Shown here piece after piece: positions 44,458 through 53,745 of a stretch of 64,000 nt of DNA. The stretch comes from G963662605 sp963667005 (lineage in GTDB: Bacteria; Bacteroidota; Ignavibacteria; Ignavibacteriales; Ignavibacteriaceae): positions 3,596,001 through 3,660,000 of the forward strand of contig OY762937.1 in the NCBI GenBank assembly GCA_963667005.1, read 5' to 3'. The notes under the pieces are model-generated. The model saw only the letters and a program-made list of their open reading frames with translations, did no database searches and was not told the origin of the DNA. Within the stretch, counting starts at the first letter, position 1; every line of letters starts with the position of its first letter. The translations under genes and the position numbers were made by a program.

Positions 44458-45882
44458 TTAAATCAAGCTGCTATCCGACCGGAGTTGTCCGGCTATGTCA
44501 GCCATAATTTCTTTATTAGTAAGATTTGGTTTGGACTTACTCCAGTCAATAAAGTACGCATTCGATTTGGATTGCGGAAAATACACCGGTCTGTAAGTAT
44601 AGGCACTCAACGGTGATGTTGAGTAATCAAAATATCCGCATATGTTGAGCCGCGTGAGATTGTTGGATTCGACATAGTCTGCCATTGCCGGAATATTGGA
44701 GAATGGATATTTGACATCCTTATATACGAATATCGTGGATGTAATAACCTGTATGGTTAGTACAAATACCACCACACTACCCGCAGCTTTGTTTAACAGA
44801 CTTTCCTTGTTTGCATGTTCGCTCTTCCTCGCATAATACATCCACAGAGCGGCAATAAAAAGAATGTAGATATGCCCCTGATGCCGGGCATAGCCATAAA
44901 TAGATTGATATGCAAAAGCAACAAACACTCCCCCGCACAGTATAAAGAAAAGCACAATGTCCTTACGCTTGCGGAACAACCAAAGTATACTTAGAAGAAT
45001 AATGGCAAAGAGAAACAATCGCAAGCCGGTTGAAAAGTACTCGATGATAAAGTGATTCCATACATTCACTGAATCAAAAAACGGCACAGGTAAAAAAGCA
45101 CTCAGTGCACGTGTCAACGTGTCGGATACATGATCATTAAAAAATCTGGCATTCCCCGAAAGCTGTTTTGTCACACGATCATTATATCCGTGGAAGATTT
45201 GCATCAAAGCAAATACAGAGCTGATGGCAACTATAAGTGTGCTAAGAAAGATATTCATCTTTATTTTAGTTGTAAACGCACCCTTCTTCCGTTCGGCGAA
45301 TAATGCTTTGAGGCTGAGAAGAGAAAAACCTACTGCAAATACTATGCTGTAGTAATTAATCTGGATCAGTAAGGCAAGAAGAACGCCTAGCAGAACAATT
45401 TTGTTTGGTAACTTTTGCATCGTGTACAGGATAATCATGACCAATAGTACGGTCAGTGAATACTCCCGTGCAATGATACTGTATTCATAAAAGAAAAAAT
45501 ATCCGAAAGGGATAAGTACTTTATACAGCCTTGGAAATGGAGCATAGCGCGACAGTACAAAAACCGATGAGCACGAAATGAGTACATGTACCGCCTGTTC
45601 CCAATGAATGCATCCGAGAAAGTGCGAGATTATATACAGAATGATGTTCCATAATATAAGATGGCCTGATTCAATGCGCTGGTTTTCATAAAACGTTTTT
45701 AAGTCGGGACTGAACCTAGCCACCTGCCAGGCCTGAAATTCATCCCGCCACATTTCGTGATGAAGCAGTACAATAAACGTAAAACAAGCAAAAGCAACCG
45801 TAACGAACAAAGCGAATTGCAAATCCGATAATCCTGATTTTAACAACTTACCGGTTTTGTCCGCGTTTGTACTACTGCTCAC
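44458..45882 (-). CDS. polytopic membrane glycosyltransferase (GT-C/PMT-like)
   Basis: About 474 residues from the GTG at 45882; a TTG at 45924 would give 488. Ten or so hydrophobic segments are present. The first loop has HHEMWRDEFQAWQVAR, an acidic loop typical of GT-C transferases that use polyprenyl-phosphate sugars (the DE pair is the catalytic candidate). Its start overlaps the end of the GT2 gene by 11 bases. A GT2 that makes polyprenyl-P-sugar next to a GT-C that uses it is a common pair. Confidence 0.78.
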   Translation of the reverse strand: MSSSTNADKTGKLLKSGLSDLQFALFVTVAFACFTFIVLLHHEMWRDEFQAWQVARFSPDLKTFYENQRIESGHLILWNIILYIISHFLGCIHWEQAVHVLISCSSVFVLSRYAPFPRLYKVLIPFGYFFFYEYSIIAREYSLTVLLVMIILYTMQKLPNKIVLLGVLLALLIQINYYSIVFAVGFSLLSLKALFAERKKGAFTTKIKMNIFLSTLIVAISSVFALMQIFHGYNDRVTKQLSGNARFFNDHVSDTLTRALSAFLPVPFFDSVNVWNHFIIEYFSTGLRLFLFAIILLSILWLFRKRKDIVLFFILCGGVFVAFAYQSIYGYARHQGHIYILFIAALWMYYARKSEHANKESLLNKAAGSVVVFVLTIQVITSTIFVYKDVKYPFSNIPAMADYVESNNLTRLNICGYFDYSTSPLSAYTYRPVYFPQSKSNAYFIDWSKSKPNLTNKEIMADIAGQLRSDSSLI

Positions 45883-46582
45883 GGTGGAGTTTCCGTATTC
45901 TGAACAACTTGATAACGAGATCAATCATACGTGCGGGACCGATAGGAAGATGGGTAAATCCGTCATGCTTCCAACGCACACCCAATTCCCCAATGGAGAT
46001 GCCTTTTCTTTTTGCGATATAGAGAAGTTCAGTATCAAAGTATGCGCAGTCAAATGTGATCAGTGGAAATAACTCTTGTGCAGCATGAGCCGAAAAAATT
46101 TTGAATCCACACTGAGTATCCACGTATTTTAAACCGGTCACGATTCGCTGTAAAAACCAGAACATTTTTGCCCCATATTCACGGAAAACGTGTTGATGTT
46201 CTTCAACGTGAGAGTCTTTGAGTCCACGCGAACCAATAACAATTTCATGTTCAGCTGCCGTATGCAATATTTTACCGATATACTCCACGGGAACAGCAAG
46301 GTCGGCATCCATAAACAAACGGTACTCGCCTTGAGCTTCGAGCATGCCCTTTTTAACCGCATAACCTTTACCTCGGTTGCCGGTATAGTCCATAATTCTC
46401 AGTGATGGAAATTCCGGTTGAAATGACGCAGCGATTTGAGTTGTTTTGTCGGTACTGCCGTCACTTACAACAATAATCTCGCAATCTAAATTCTGACTTT
46501 TTATATAAGGGATGGTTTGAGCAAGGGCGTTAGGCAGCCTCTTCTCTTCGTTATAGCATGGGATAATTATGGAAAGATACAC
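45872..46582 (-). CDS. GT2 family polyprenyl-phosphate glycosyltransferase (ALG5/DPM1-like)
   Basis: 236 residues: SIIIPCYNEEKRLPNAL, IIVVSDGSTDKT, GNRGKGYAVKKGML, the DxD motif in LFMDADLAVPVEYIG, and TQCGFKIF. This pattern matches dolichyl-phosphate beta-glucosyltransferase-like enzymes, which load a sugar on a lipid phosphate at the cytoplasmic face. It overlaps the downstream GT-C gene and probably supplies its donor. Confidence 0.9.
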   Translation of the reverse strand: MYLSIIIPCYNEEKRLPNALAQTIPYIKSQNLDCEIIVVSDGSTDKTTQIAASFQPEFPSLRIMDYTGNRGKGYAVKKGMLEAQGEYRLFMDADLAVPVEYIGKILHTAAEHEIVIGSRGLKDSHVEEHQHVFREYGAKMFWFLQRIVTGLKYVDTQCGFKIFSAHAAQELFPLITFDCAYFDTELLYIAKRKGISIGELGVRWKHDGFTHLPIGPARMIDLVIKLFRIRKLHREQ

Positions 46583-46646
46583 CGGTTCACTTCAGTTAAT
46601 ACTGGCAATAAATTTTAAGACTAAAATATGAATTTTATCTGATTTT

Positions 46647-47417
46647 TTACTTCACAAAAGTCATGAGTGCATACCGGGTCAGCATACCTAAACACATAAC
46701 AACGATAAGCAAGCGCAGGTATTTGGGATTAATATGAAACAGGTAATGCGCACCAACCCGGGCGCCGATAAACTGTCCCAGCATCATAAGCAAACCCACC
46801 ACCCAGAATATCTTTCCCACAGCAAGAAACACGATGAGTGAAGCAACATTGGTAGCAAAGTTCATAGATTTCGCGAGGGCTGAAGCCTCAACAACGCCCT
46901 GTCCCCGCAGCGAAACACCGGTCATAATAAGAAATGAACCTGTGCCGGGACCAAACATACCGTCGTAACAGCCAATAGCAGGCACTACAAGATTTTGAAA
47001 TTTCTTATCGGTAATTTTCGGATCGCCGGAAGGTTTTTCAACAGTAGGTGTAAAAATAAAATACACGGCTACAAAAAGAAGAATGATAGGGATGACAAAT
47101 GACAAGGTTTTCGTATTGATGAACTGAATAACTATTGTTCCGAGTACAGCCCCGCAAAAGGCAGTCAGCATTTTATATTTCACATCTGCGAACCGGACTT
47201 TCCCTTTAAGAAACATCATAATGGTAGCTGTACCGCTGCCCATCGTGCTCTGAAATTTATTTGTCCCCAGAACAGACAAAGGTGGAATTCCGCTCATCAT
47301 TAAAGCTGGGACAGTAAGCAATCCTCCCCCTCCCGCCATAGTATCTATAAGTCCCGCCATGACAGAAATAAAAAACAAAAACCCCATCATGCCATATGAT
47401 AAACCTGCTAAATCCAA
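46647..47417 (-). CDS. TauE/SafE family sulfite/organosulfonate-type permease
   Basis: 256 residues with about eight hydrophobic segments and the duplicated family motifs AGLIDTMAGGGGLLTVPALM at the N-terminus and GCYDGMFGPGTGSFLIMTGV in the middle. TSUP proteins export sulfite, sulfoacetate or other anions, or import thiosulfate. With the SQR-like and cysK/metY genes nearby, a sulfur substrate is plausible but not proven. Confidence 0.88.
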   Translation of the reverse strand: MDLAGLSYGMMGFLFFISVMAGLIDTMAGGGGLLTVPALMMSGIPPLSVLGTNKFQSTMGSGTATIMMFLKGKVRFADVKYKMLTAFCGAVLGTIVIQFINTKTLSFVIPIILLFVAVYFIFTPTVEKPSGDPKITDKKFQNLVVPAIGCYDGMFGPGTGSFLIMTGVSLRGQGVVEASALAKSMNFATNVASLIVFLAVGKIFWVVGLLMMLGQFIGARVGAHYLFHINPKYLRLLIVVMCLGMLTRYALMTFVK

Positions 47418-47538
47418 CTCGACTCCAAGATGTAATATTTCAGAAGTGAAAATTTACATAGAAAGTCGGGATGAATTAAATTTTTTCTGCGAGTGAGTAA
47501 TCTTTTCCCGTGCGGGCAGTTTTTGAACATCCCGCAAT

Positions 47539-49080
47539 TTATTTCATATACACCAGCTTGATGGTTTGTGAATAATTACCGCTTGTAAGCCGGAAAAAAT
47601 AAATCCCTGAAGCGAGGTTCATCCGGGCAGGATTCCAGCTAATTGTATTTGCACCCGCGCCAGCATAGCCTTCAACAAGTGAACAAATTTCATTACCGTA
47701 TATATCATAGATTACTCCGGACACCCTGGCATACCCAGGAATAAAATAGTGAATCTTCGTTTCCGGATTGAACGGGTTTGGATAATTGCTTAATTGATAT
47801 GCACGTGGAAGTGTATTTTTCTCAGGATCATTGACGGCATTAGCTGCCTGCTCCGGCATCCAATAATTACCGGAGATTACAATCATGCAAAGCATCTTTA
47901 AAGTGTTGCCGAAGTAATCGCTATTGCCCACTGCATCAGTTACAATATAATTCCATAAACCGTTGAGCCATGCCTGATGAGCGGTATCAACGCAAGCACC
48001 CACTGCAAATGGAGCCATGAATGCCATATCCTGATAATTATTACCCGAGATATTTGAGCCATCGAGTTTATAGCCGGAGCGGATTGAAGATACATTATTG
48101 GACGTAGTTTTCTTTAACCACTGGGTTATTTTATTACAATCGTTCTTTGCCCGGATGTCGCCATTGAGCAAATAGTCCACCCCAAAGTGCCATGGTGTCC
48201 GGCAGGAATTATAATTATAGTACCCGTCTTCTGCACCTTCGAGAAATTTTGCCTTCGCCGGATGCGGCAGGCTGTCGCAATTTTCTATAAAATCGGGAAT
48301 CAGTCCGGTGTTTGGACTGTAACGTGTTTGTATCGTATCGATAAGATTATAACACTCATTGAGAACATTGTTCCAGTCCGCATCATTCGTTGCCGAATAA
48401 AATGCCCGTATATGGTCGTACATAAAATCGGAAGGCCGGGTATCATTTTTATAGGCGGCATCATCATGCGCCCAATCACCAAGCTGCAAGTTGAAAACTT
48501 TGGAATATACTTCAGATTGTTTTATTGCACGAATAATATTCAGTGCTTCGGATAGATAATTTATTGCACCGGTGCTGCCCCATTGCTTATCAGCTAAAAG
48601 CAAACTGAATGCTATATCCATATCTCCATCGGTCGCCGCATCGGTTCCATCGCTGAGGCATTTGGAGTTTTGCTGCCAGTTCATCAACACGGGATTCACA
48701 GTACTTGGATTTGCCTTATACCAGCGATACAGGCCGTCATAATACGTTTTCGCCGCGGTATCGTAACCGGCCATGAGTGCGGTTATCACCATACCGTAAC
48801 CCTGTCCCTCACTCACACAGATTTCAGAACCATTAATATACTCAACGTAATACTGCCCGGAAGTACAGCCGGGTTTCAGATAGAGTGACTTCCATGTATC
48901 ATAAAATGATTTTACCGATGCATCAAGCTGCGCCTGCGTTTGGGTGGAGGGTTTAATCGTTCCTTGTGTATACCGTACATGCTGTGGAAACGGAAAATGC
49001 GGAGCTTGCGCATGTACAGCCACCGTGCAAAGCAATGTGATGATTAAAAAAGTAAACCGGTGTGTTGTTGGATAATTCAT
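47539..49080 (-). CDS. secreted glycoside hydrolase family 8 enzyme with T9SS tail
   Basis: 513 residues: signal peptide (1-24, ending VHAQ), GH8 catalytic domain (about 30-410), and a T9SS sorting domain from YQLSNYPNPFNPET to the end (KLVYMK). The GH8 signature has the general acid E91 in SEGQGYGM and the D151-G-D153-M-D155 stretch; the family acts on beta-1,4 glucans, xylan or chitosan by inversion. It would be secreted or cell-surface attached through the type IX system. Single gene. Confidence 0.9.
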   Translation of the reverse strand: MNYPTTHRFTFLIITLLCTVAVHAQAPHFPFPQHVRYTQGTIKPSTQTQAQLDASVKSFYDTWKSLYLKPGCTSGQYYVEYINGSEICVSEGQGYGMVITALMAGYDTAAKTYYDGLYRWYKANPSTVNPVLMNWQQNSKCLSDGTDAATDGDMDIAFSLLLADKQWGSTGAINYLSEALNIIRAIKQSEVYSKVFNLQLGDWAHDDAAYKNDTRPSDFMYDHIRAFYSATNDADWNNVLNECYNLIDTIQTRYSPNTGLIPDFIENCDSLPHPAKAKFLEGAEDGYYNYNSCRTPWHFGVDYLLNGDIRAKNDCNKITQWLKKTTSNNVSSIRSGYKLDGSNISGNNYQDMAFMAPFAVGACVDTAHQAWLNGLWNYIVTDAVGNSDYFGNTLKMLCMIVISGNYWMPEQAANAVNDPEKNTLPRAYQLSNYPNPFNPETKIHYFIPGYARVSGVIYDIYGNEICSLVEGYAGAGANTISWNPARMNLASGIYFFRLTSGNYSQTIKLVYMK

Positions 49081-49274
49081 ATAAGCAAAGATTCTACTTT
49101 ATAATGGTAAAGAAGGGGTTGAATAAATTTTCTAAATACTAACACCCTCGCAGAAAACTTAACCGTTTTTTGTCGCTTTTGCAATTAACATTTATTCATA
49201 TCATGCAAGCGACGAAATGAATGAATCAAATTCTCATCAATCGTAAAAAATGAATGCGCCTGAGAGTACTTATC

Positions 49275-49985
49275 CTATCTAGCCATCGCCTGCTTTTTCA
49301 AATTCTCCGGCATCTTCTCAATAGCATAGCGTAGTGCTGTCCGGGGCATACCGGATTTATGCTGCATGATATAGTCGAATACTTTCTTTGTGTCATATTG
49401 ACTGTACGCTTTCAACATCCAGCCGTAACCTTTTTGTACGAGATCATCAGCATCATACATCAAAGCATCAGCGGTGCGAAATATTATATCCGTAAACAAT
49501 CCTTTGCGTGCGGGGATGATATACGTAACGGCAGCGGCACGTTTAACCCATCTATTGTTGGACTTCGTCCATTCGACAGTGCGATTTGCCAATTCGGGAT
49601 ATGCCATAACACATTCTGCCACCGGATGATTACATAACGTATCGCACGATGCCCAGTTGGATACGTATTTGTGTATCCATTTTTCAAACACAGCAAAGTC
49701 ATCTATTGAATATTCTTTTTTCAGTGAAAGGGCAAAATGGCACGCGATGAAACTTTCTTCAGTATATCCCGTTTTCCATAATTCATTACAAATTTTCCAG
49801 ACCTGCTGCTTTCCCAGAGCGGGTATCTGTTTTTGGTATTCTTTTGCCAAATTATGGACAACCGCCGACTTGACGCCGTGCTGTTTTACCTCCTCTTTAA
49901 AGAACCGCTCACCCGAAAGCCGGGTTTTTTCATCAGAAAGTGCGATCAATCGCTCTTGTATTTCACTTACAATTGTTATACTCAT
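49275..49985 (-). CDS. alkD: AlkD-like DNA alkylation repair protein (HEAT-like glycosylase)
   Basis: About 236 residues from the ATG at 49985; the frame is open further upstream but without a good start. Helical repeat protein with YQKQIPALGKQQVWKICNELW, the VSNWASCDTLCNHPV segment (Trp-Asp pair at the active site) and NNRWVKRAAAVTYI, all typical of AlkD. It is expected to remove N3/N7-alkylated purines. Single gene between the GH8 and pectate lyase genes. Confidence 0.88.
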   Translation of the reverse strand: MSITIVSEIQERLIALSDEKTRLSGERFFKEEVKQHGVKSAVVHNLAKEYQKQIPALGKQQVWKICNELWKTGYTEESFIACHFALSLKKEYSIDDFAVFEKWIHKYVSNWASCDTLCNHPVAECVMAYPELANRTVEWTKSNNRWVKRAAAVTYIIPARKGLFTDIIFRTADALMYDADDLVQKGYGWMLKAYSQYDTKKVFDYIMQHKSGMPRTALRYAIEKMPENLKKQAMAR

Positions 49986-50271
49986 ATTCCATATGCCTTT
50001 TTCGTGCAAATATTCAATTATTCGGTGCAAAATCAAAAAAAATCTTCCAATTTCGCTTGTTTTGCCCAAATTTCACAATCTTGAAATAAATAGATTTTAT
50101 TATACGGAATTTTTCTTAATTTGGTATTTATAGGTTTATCGTTTACTTTAACCTTGTAGTTTTTCGGATTTCATTGTTCTTTCTTAACCTCATGGTAATC
50201 GTGAGCATTCTCTTTCTTAGTGTCACTTATTAATTCTAAATATACTTTATAAACCAACCAAAGAGTCATAC

Positions 50272-52692
50272 ATGAAAAATATATTTACACTACTCTTAGT
50301 AACAGTCTGGAGTATGTTTGCACTCGCGCAAAAACCGGACTTTTCACTCGTGGGTTTCGGCGCTGCAACTACCGGCGGTACAGGCGGTTCGGAAGTGACC
50401 GTTACAGACCTCTCGGGTCTGACATCTGCACTGCTTACTCCGGGCAAGCTGATCATCAAAATTGACGGAACAATCACTGCTTCGGGCGCAATACTTGAGT
50501 TAACATCCGATAAGACGATTATCGGTGTTGCAGACAGAGCATTCCTTCAAGGTATCGGCTTCCATTTAAAGAATGTGAGCAACGTCATCATCCGGAACAT
50601 TAAGTTTACGATGATCGGCGGAGGTGCAGATGACATCATCGGTGCAGAAACCACAAGCAGCAATACGGCAGGTAATTACTGGATTGACCACTGCGAATTT
50701 TACAATGAATATCCGACACTCCCTGAAACCGCTGCCAAGAAAGACAAGTATGACGGTTTGATTGATGTTAAACAGCAAGTTTCCAATATCACCATTTCAT
50801 GGTGCTATTTCCACGATCACTGGAAATGCAGCTTGACAGGATTTTCGACTGACAAAGATCCGTATGACAGAAAAATCACCTACCACCATAACTGGTTTAA
50901 AAACATCCGTTCAAGAGTTCCATCATACCGTGCAGGAACCGGACACGTTTACAATAATTATTATGACGGCCTCAATGATCCGAATGCACCACAGAGCGAT
51001 GGCGTTCACAGCAGAGACGGCGCTTGTTTATATGTTGAAGGAAATTACTTCCTCCATTATGCACAATCTATTTATTGGGATTCAGTTGATTCGCCAACCA
51101 GAAGTTACGTAAATGAAGGTGGTGCAACGAATTTTTATAGCTCCTCACCTGCGAATACTGCCCCGGCGTGCAATTCATTTGTGCCGCCTTATACGGTGAA
51201 AGTTGACTCGGCAGCGAACGTTCCGGGAATCGTAATGGCGTGGGCAGGTGTGAACAAACTTGATGCTACTACGACATATACACTTACAACAAACGTCAGC
51301 GGAACAGGCGGTGCAAGTGGTACTGTTAATCCTACAGGAGGTACCTATCCTGAAGGTTCAAAAGTACAGATAACAGCTACTCCGGATGGTTCCAGCACCT
51401 TTGCTAACTGGAGCGGCGATGTTGTTGATACTGCCAAGACAATTACCGTTACGATGAGCAGCAACAAAACCGTCACTGCTAATTTCGTTCCGAAGGTTGT
51501 TAATAAAATATTATTAGTCACTACCGTTGGTAACGGTACAGTGAATCTTAGCCCTGCAGGAGGCTCATACGTGCCGGGTACCGAAGTAACATTGACCGCT
51601 GTACCTGCCACCAGCGCAACTTTCACCGGATGGAGCGGTGCTGCAAGCGGAACTGATCTCAGCATTAAAATTACTATGGATGCCGATAAGAATGTCACTG
51701 CTACATTTGCAGGCGGCGGAACAAAGAAAAAAATTGCGTACGTTACCGATGCAACGGAAACAACCTACCCGAACGACACTAAAATTCTGGCGGCTTTGAA
51801 AGCAGATCCGAATCTTGAAATTACCGAAGTAAGTTCTGCATCATCAGGACATGACTACAGCGGATTTGACATGATCCTTTTTAGTGAAATTCCTAACTCA
51901 GTTGATCCGGGAGTTGCAGAATTAAAGGGACAAAATAAACCGTTCCTTATGATGAAAGTGCACGCTTACAAAGTTGCAACCGGTGCATGGGGCTGGTCAA
52001 GCTCAACCTCAGCATACGGTCAGAATGCAACGGCGACCAATATTACCGTATTGGACAAAACTCATCCGATCTTCAAGGATGTAACCTGGGTTAATACAAA
52101 TGAAGTTCAGATGTTATCATCTGTCTTGAGTTCAAAAGGTCTAACCTATATGGCCCCTGCATCTTTCAGCAGCCTCAGCGGCGGAACAGTTGCTTCGCTG
52201 GCTACGGTAAAAGATCAGGCGGCACAAGTCAGCATTCTTGAAATTCCGGCAGGTACTACCATAGCAGGAACTTTGCTTCAAAAGAAATTCCTGCAAATAG
52301 GTATTAACGGATCATCTTACGCTAACGTAACAGCCGATGCCGTTTCTATTGTTAAGAATGCGTGCTATTATCTGCTTGATATGATGACCGAAATTAAACC
52401 TGAAAACACAAACCCGGTTGTTAAAAAATCATCATTCATTCTTGAACAGAACTACCCTAATCCGTTTAACCCGGCAACAACAATTAACTATCAGCTGCAA
52501 AACGATAGTAAAGTTACGTTGAAGGTTTATAATATATTCGGACAGGAAGTTGCATCTCTGGTTAACGCTAACGAGAGAGCAGGCGCGCATAGTGTAAACT
52601 TTGACGCAAGCAAACTCCCGAGCGGTGTTTACCTCTATAACCTGCAGGCAGGCAATACTTCTGTAACCAAGAAGATGACCCTGTTGAAATAA
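50272..52692 (+). CDS. secreted pectate lyase (PL1) with beta-repeat, ThuA-like and T9SS domains
   Basis: 806 residues: signal peptide (1-19), parallel beta-helix PL1 domain (about 20-330), two InlB-type or bacterial repeats (about 345-480, each ending SGDVVDT.../SGAASGT... plus VTATF), a Rossmann/ThuA-like domain (about 485-710), and a T9SS tail from LEQNYPNPFNPAT to KKMTLLK. PL1 marks are WIDHCEF and YHHNWFKNIRSRVPSYR, with Arg as catalytic base. It breaks polygalacturonate by beta-elimination outside the cell. Together with GH8 this suggests plant or algal polysaccharide use. Confidence 0.9.
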   Translation: MKNIFTLLLVTVWSMFALAQKPDFSLVGFGAATTGGTGGSEVTVTDLSGLTSALLTPGKLIIKIDGTITASGAILELTSDKTIIGVADRAFLQGIGFHLKNVSNVIIRNIKFTMIGGGADDIIGAETTSSNTAGNYWIDHCEFYNEYPTLPETAAKKDKYDGLIDVKQQVSNITISWCYFHDHWKCSLTGFSTDKDPYDRKITYHHNWFKNIRSRVPSYRAGTGHVYNNYYDGLNDPNAPQSDGVHSRDGACLYVEGNYFLHYAQSIYWDSVDSPTRSYVNEGGATNFYSSSPANTAPACNSFVPPYTVKVDSAANVPGIVMAWAGVNKLDATTTYTLTTNVSGTGGASGTVNPTGGTYPEGSKVQITATPDGSSTFANWSGDVVDTAKTITVTMSSNKTVTANFVPKVVNKILLVTTVGNGTVNLSPAGGSYVPGTEVTLTAVPATSATFTGWSGAASGTDLSIKITMDADKNVTATFAGGGTKKKIAYVTDATETTYPNDTKILAALKADPNLEITEVSSASSGHDYSGFDMILFSEIPNSVDPGVAELKGQNKPFLMMKVHAYKVATGAWGWSSSTSAYGQNATATNITVLDKTHPIFKDVTWVNTNEVQMLSSVLSSKGLTYMAPASFSSLSGGTVASLATVKDQAAQVSILEIPAGTTIAGTLLQKKFLQIGINGSSYANVTADAVSIVKNACYYLLDMMTEIKPENTNPVVKKSSFILEQNYPNPFNPATTINYQLQNDSKVTLKVYNIFGQEVASLVNANERAGAHSVNFDASKLPSGVYLYNLQAGNTSVTKKMTLLK

Positions 52693-52713
52693 GAAACTAT
52701 TCTTATACAAAAT

Positions 52714-52742
52714 AAAAAACCCCCGAACTCCGGGGGTTTTTT
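52714..52742. terminator. intrinsic terminator after the pectate lyase gene
   Basis: Stem AAAAAACCCCCG / CGGGGGTTTTTT with a four-base AACT loop; T run downstream. Confidence 0.94.
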
Positions 52743-53064
52743 ATTGTTCCCTTTCACCACCAAATTACAATAGCTATTCAAAACAATCACATGTACTTTT
52801 CTTGGTGCAAGAAAAGTACCAAAAGAACATGTGCTGCAACAAATCACTAAAAATTCACTTCGCTTCGCTATGAAGAAATAACTCCCTCGTTCCACTCGGT
52901 CAGACCCGCCTGACCGGACGGGCAGGCAAATTTCTTCATATCCGCTCCGCTCTGTTCATTTTTTTGCGTGATTTTGTTGAGGCACCCTAAGGTAATAATA
53001 TAACGCAGTTTACACTGACGATGATTTTATGTAAGTTTGAGTAAATTGGTTCTACTTCTATTAA
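52743..53064. repeat. Bacteroidota-type interspersed repeat
   Basis: A perfect 12-base hairpin GTACTTTTCTTG-GTG-CAAGAAAAGTAC (52793-52819) is followed by a TCACTTCGCTTCGCT...AAATTTCTTC segment into which a GC-rich micro-palindrome (52903-52927) appears inserted. No gene. Confidence 0.6.
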
Positions 53065-53205
53065 GGGCGCTTGGCTCAGTTGGCCCGCCACGGCGGATAA
53101 ATTAGAGCGTCCCGACTCGCCCACCGTCGTCGGGTAAATCGGGAAGGTCAGTGGTTCTGCCAAAGGCATCCTGCGGCAATCCACCTAGGCGGAAACTAGC
53201 GCCCA
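53065..53205 (+). pseudogene. tRNA-like gene interrupted by several GC-rich inserts
   Basis: The ends form a perfect 7-base acceptor stem (GGGCGCT 53065-53071; AGCGCCC 53198-53204; discriminator A). D stem GCTC (53074-53077) / GAGC (53105-53108), anticodon stem CCCGA (53111-53115) / TCGGG (53139-53143), and T-arm AGTGGTTC (53150-53157) ... AATCCAC (53178-53184) are all recognisable. Each is separated by extra sequence: about 19 bases in the D loop, about 16 in the anticodon loop, about 20 in the T loop and about 12 at the T/acceptor junction. The total is 141 bases instead of about 75. The anticodon cannot be assigned safely. Probably inactive; excision from the RNA is an untested alternative. 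Confidence 0.6.
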
Positions 53206-53209
53206 CTCA

Positions 53210-53551
53210 TCATAATGCCGAAGCGATATCCGGAACAAAATGTATCATACTACCCTGATTGCATTCTCTGATAAAATCATTAAGACTCTTACTCTCGTAC
53301 TGAAATTCGCCGATGATGGCAATCCGGAATCCGTACGTAGCGAATTTTTGCAGTATTGCTCCCGCTAGCCCGGTACGCAGTTGAAAGAACTGTTCATTCA
53401 AATTCTTTTCATGAACAATAATCTTTGTGCAGCCGGATTGATACAGTTCTGCCATTATATCAAGCACTTCATCAACCGAATTGAAAATTGTTTCATCGGT
53501 GATTATCTCAACATATTTTTGTCCCTGCACCATGTGTTCAATTTGTTTCAT
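53210..53551 (-). CDS. DUF4180 protein
   Basis: 113 residues with the DUF4180 pattern: DEVLDIMAELYQSGCTKIIVHEKNLNEQFFQLRTGLAGAILQKF (family core, split over two strands and a helix) and the C-terminal SKSLNDFIRECNQG. A small alpha/beta protein of unknown function, sometimes found as a single gene in very different bacteria. It starts a few bases after the tRNA-like gene on the opposite strand. Confidence 0.85.
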   Translation of the reverse strand: MKQIEHMVQGQKYVEIITDETIFNSVDEVLDIMAELYQSGCTKIIVHEKNLNEQFFQLRTGLAGAILQKFATYGFRIAIIGEFQYESKSLNDFIRECNQGSMIHFVPDIASAL

Positions 53552-53745
53552 AAAAAATCCTTAATGAGCGTGAAAATACCCCATCCTCGTGTGTTTGTTT
53601 TTCTTGCAAATATACTCAATGGTAAACAAACGCTCAAGTAAAGCTCCAGCAATACGAGAAATGCAGGCTTTTTATTTAGACGGATAGAATGCAATATTGA
53701 GAATTTTCTTATTTTGAATAATAGTAAAGTGACTGAATTATAAAA

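Noticed and set aside
53110..53144. Assigning an anticodon to the interrupted tRNA-like gene
   Set aside because: The insert border within the anticodon loop is uncertain by a few bases; different borders give different anticodons (for example GTA, CGA or CGC), so no isoacceptor is claimed.
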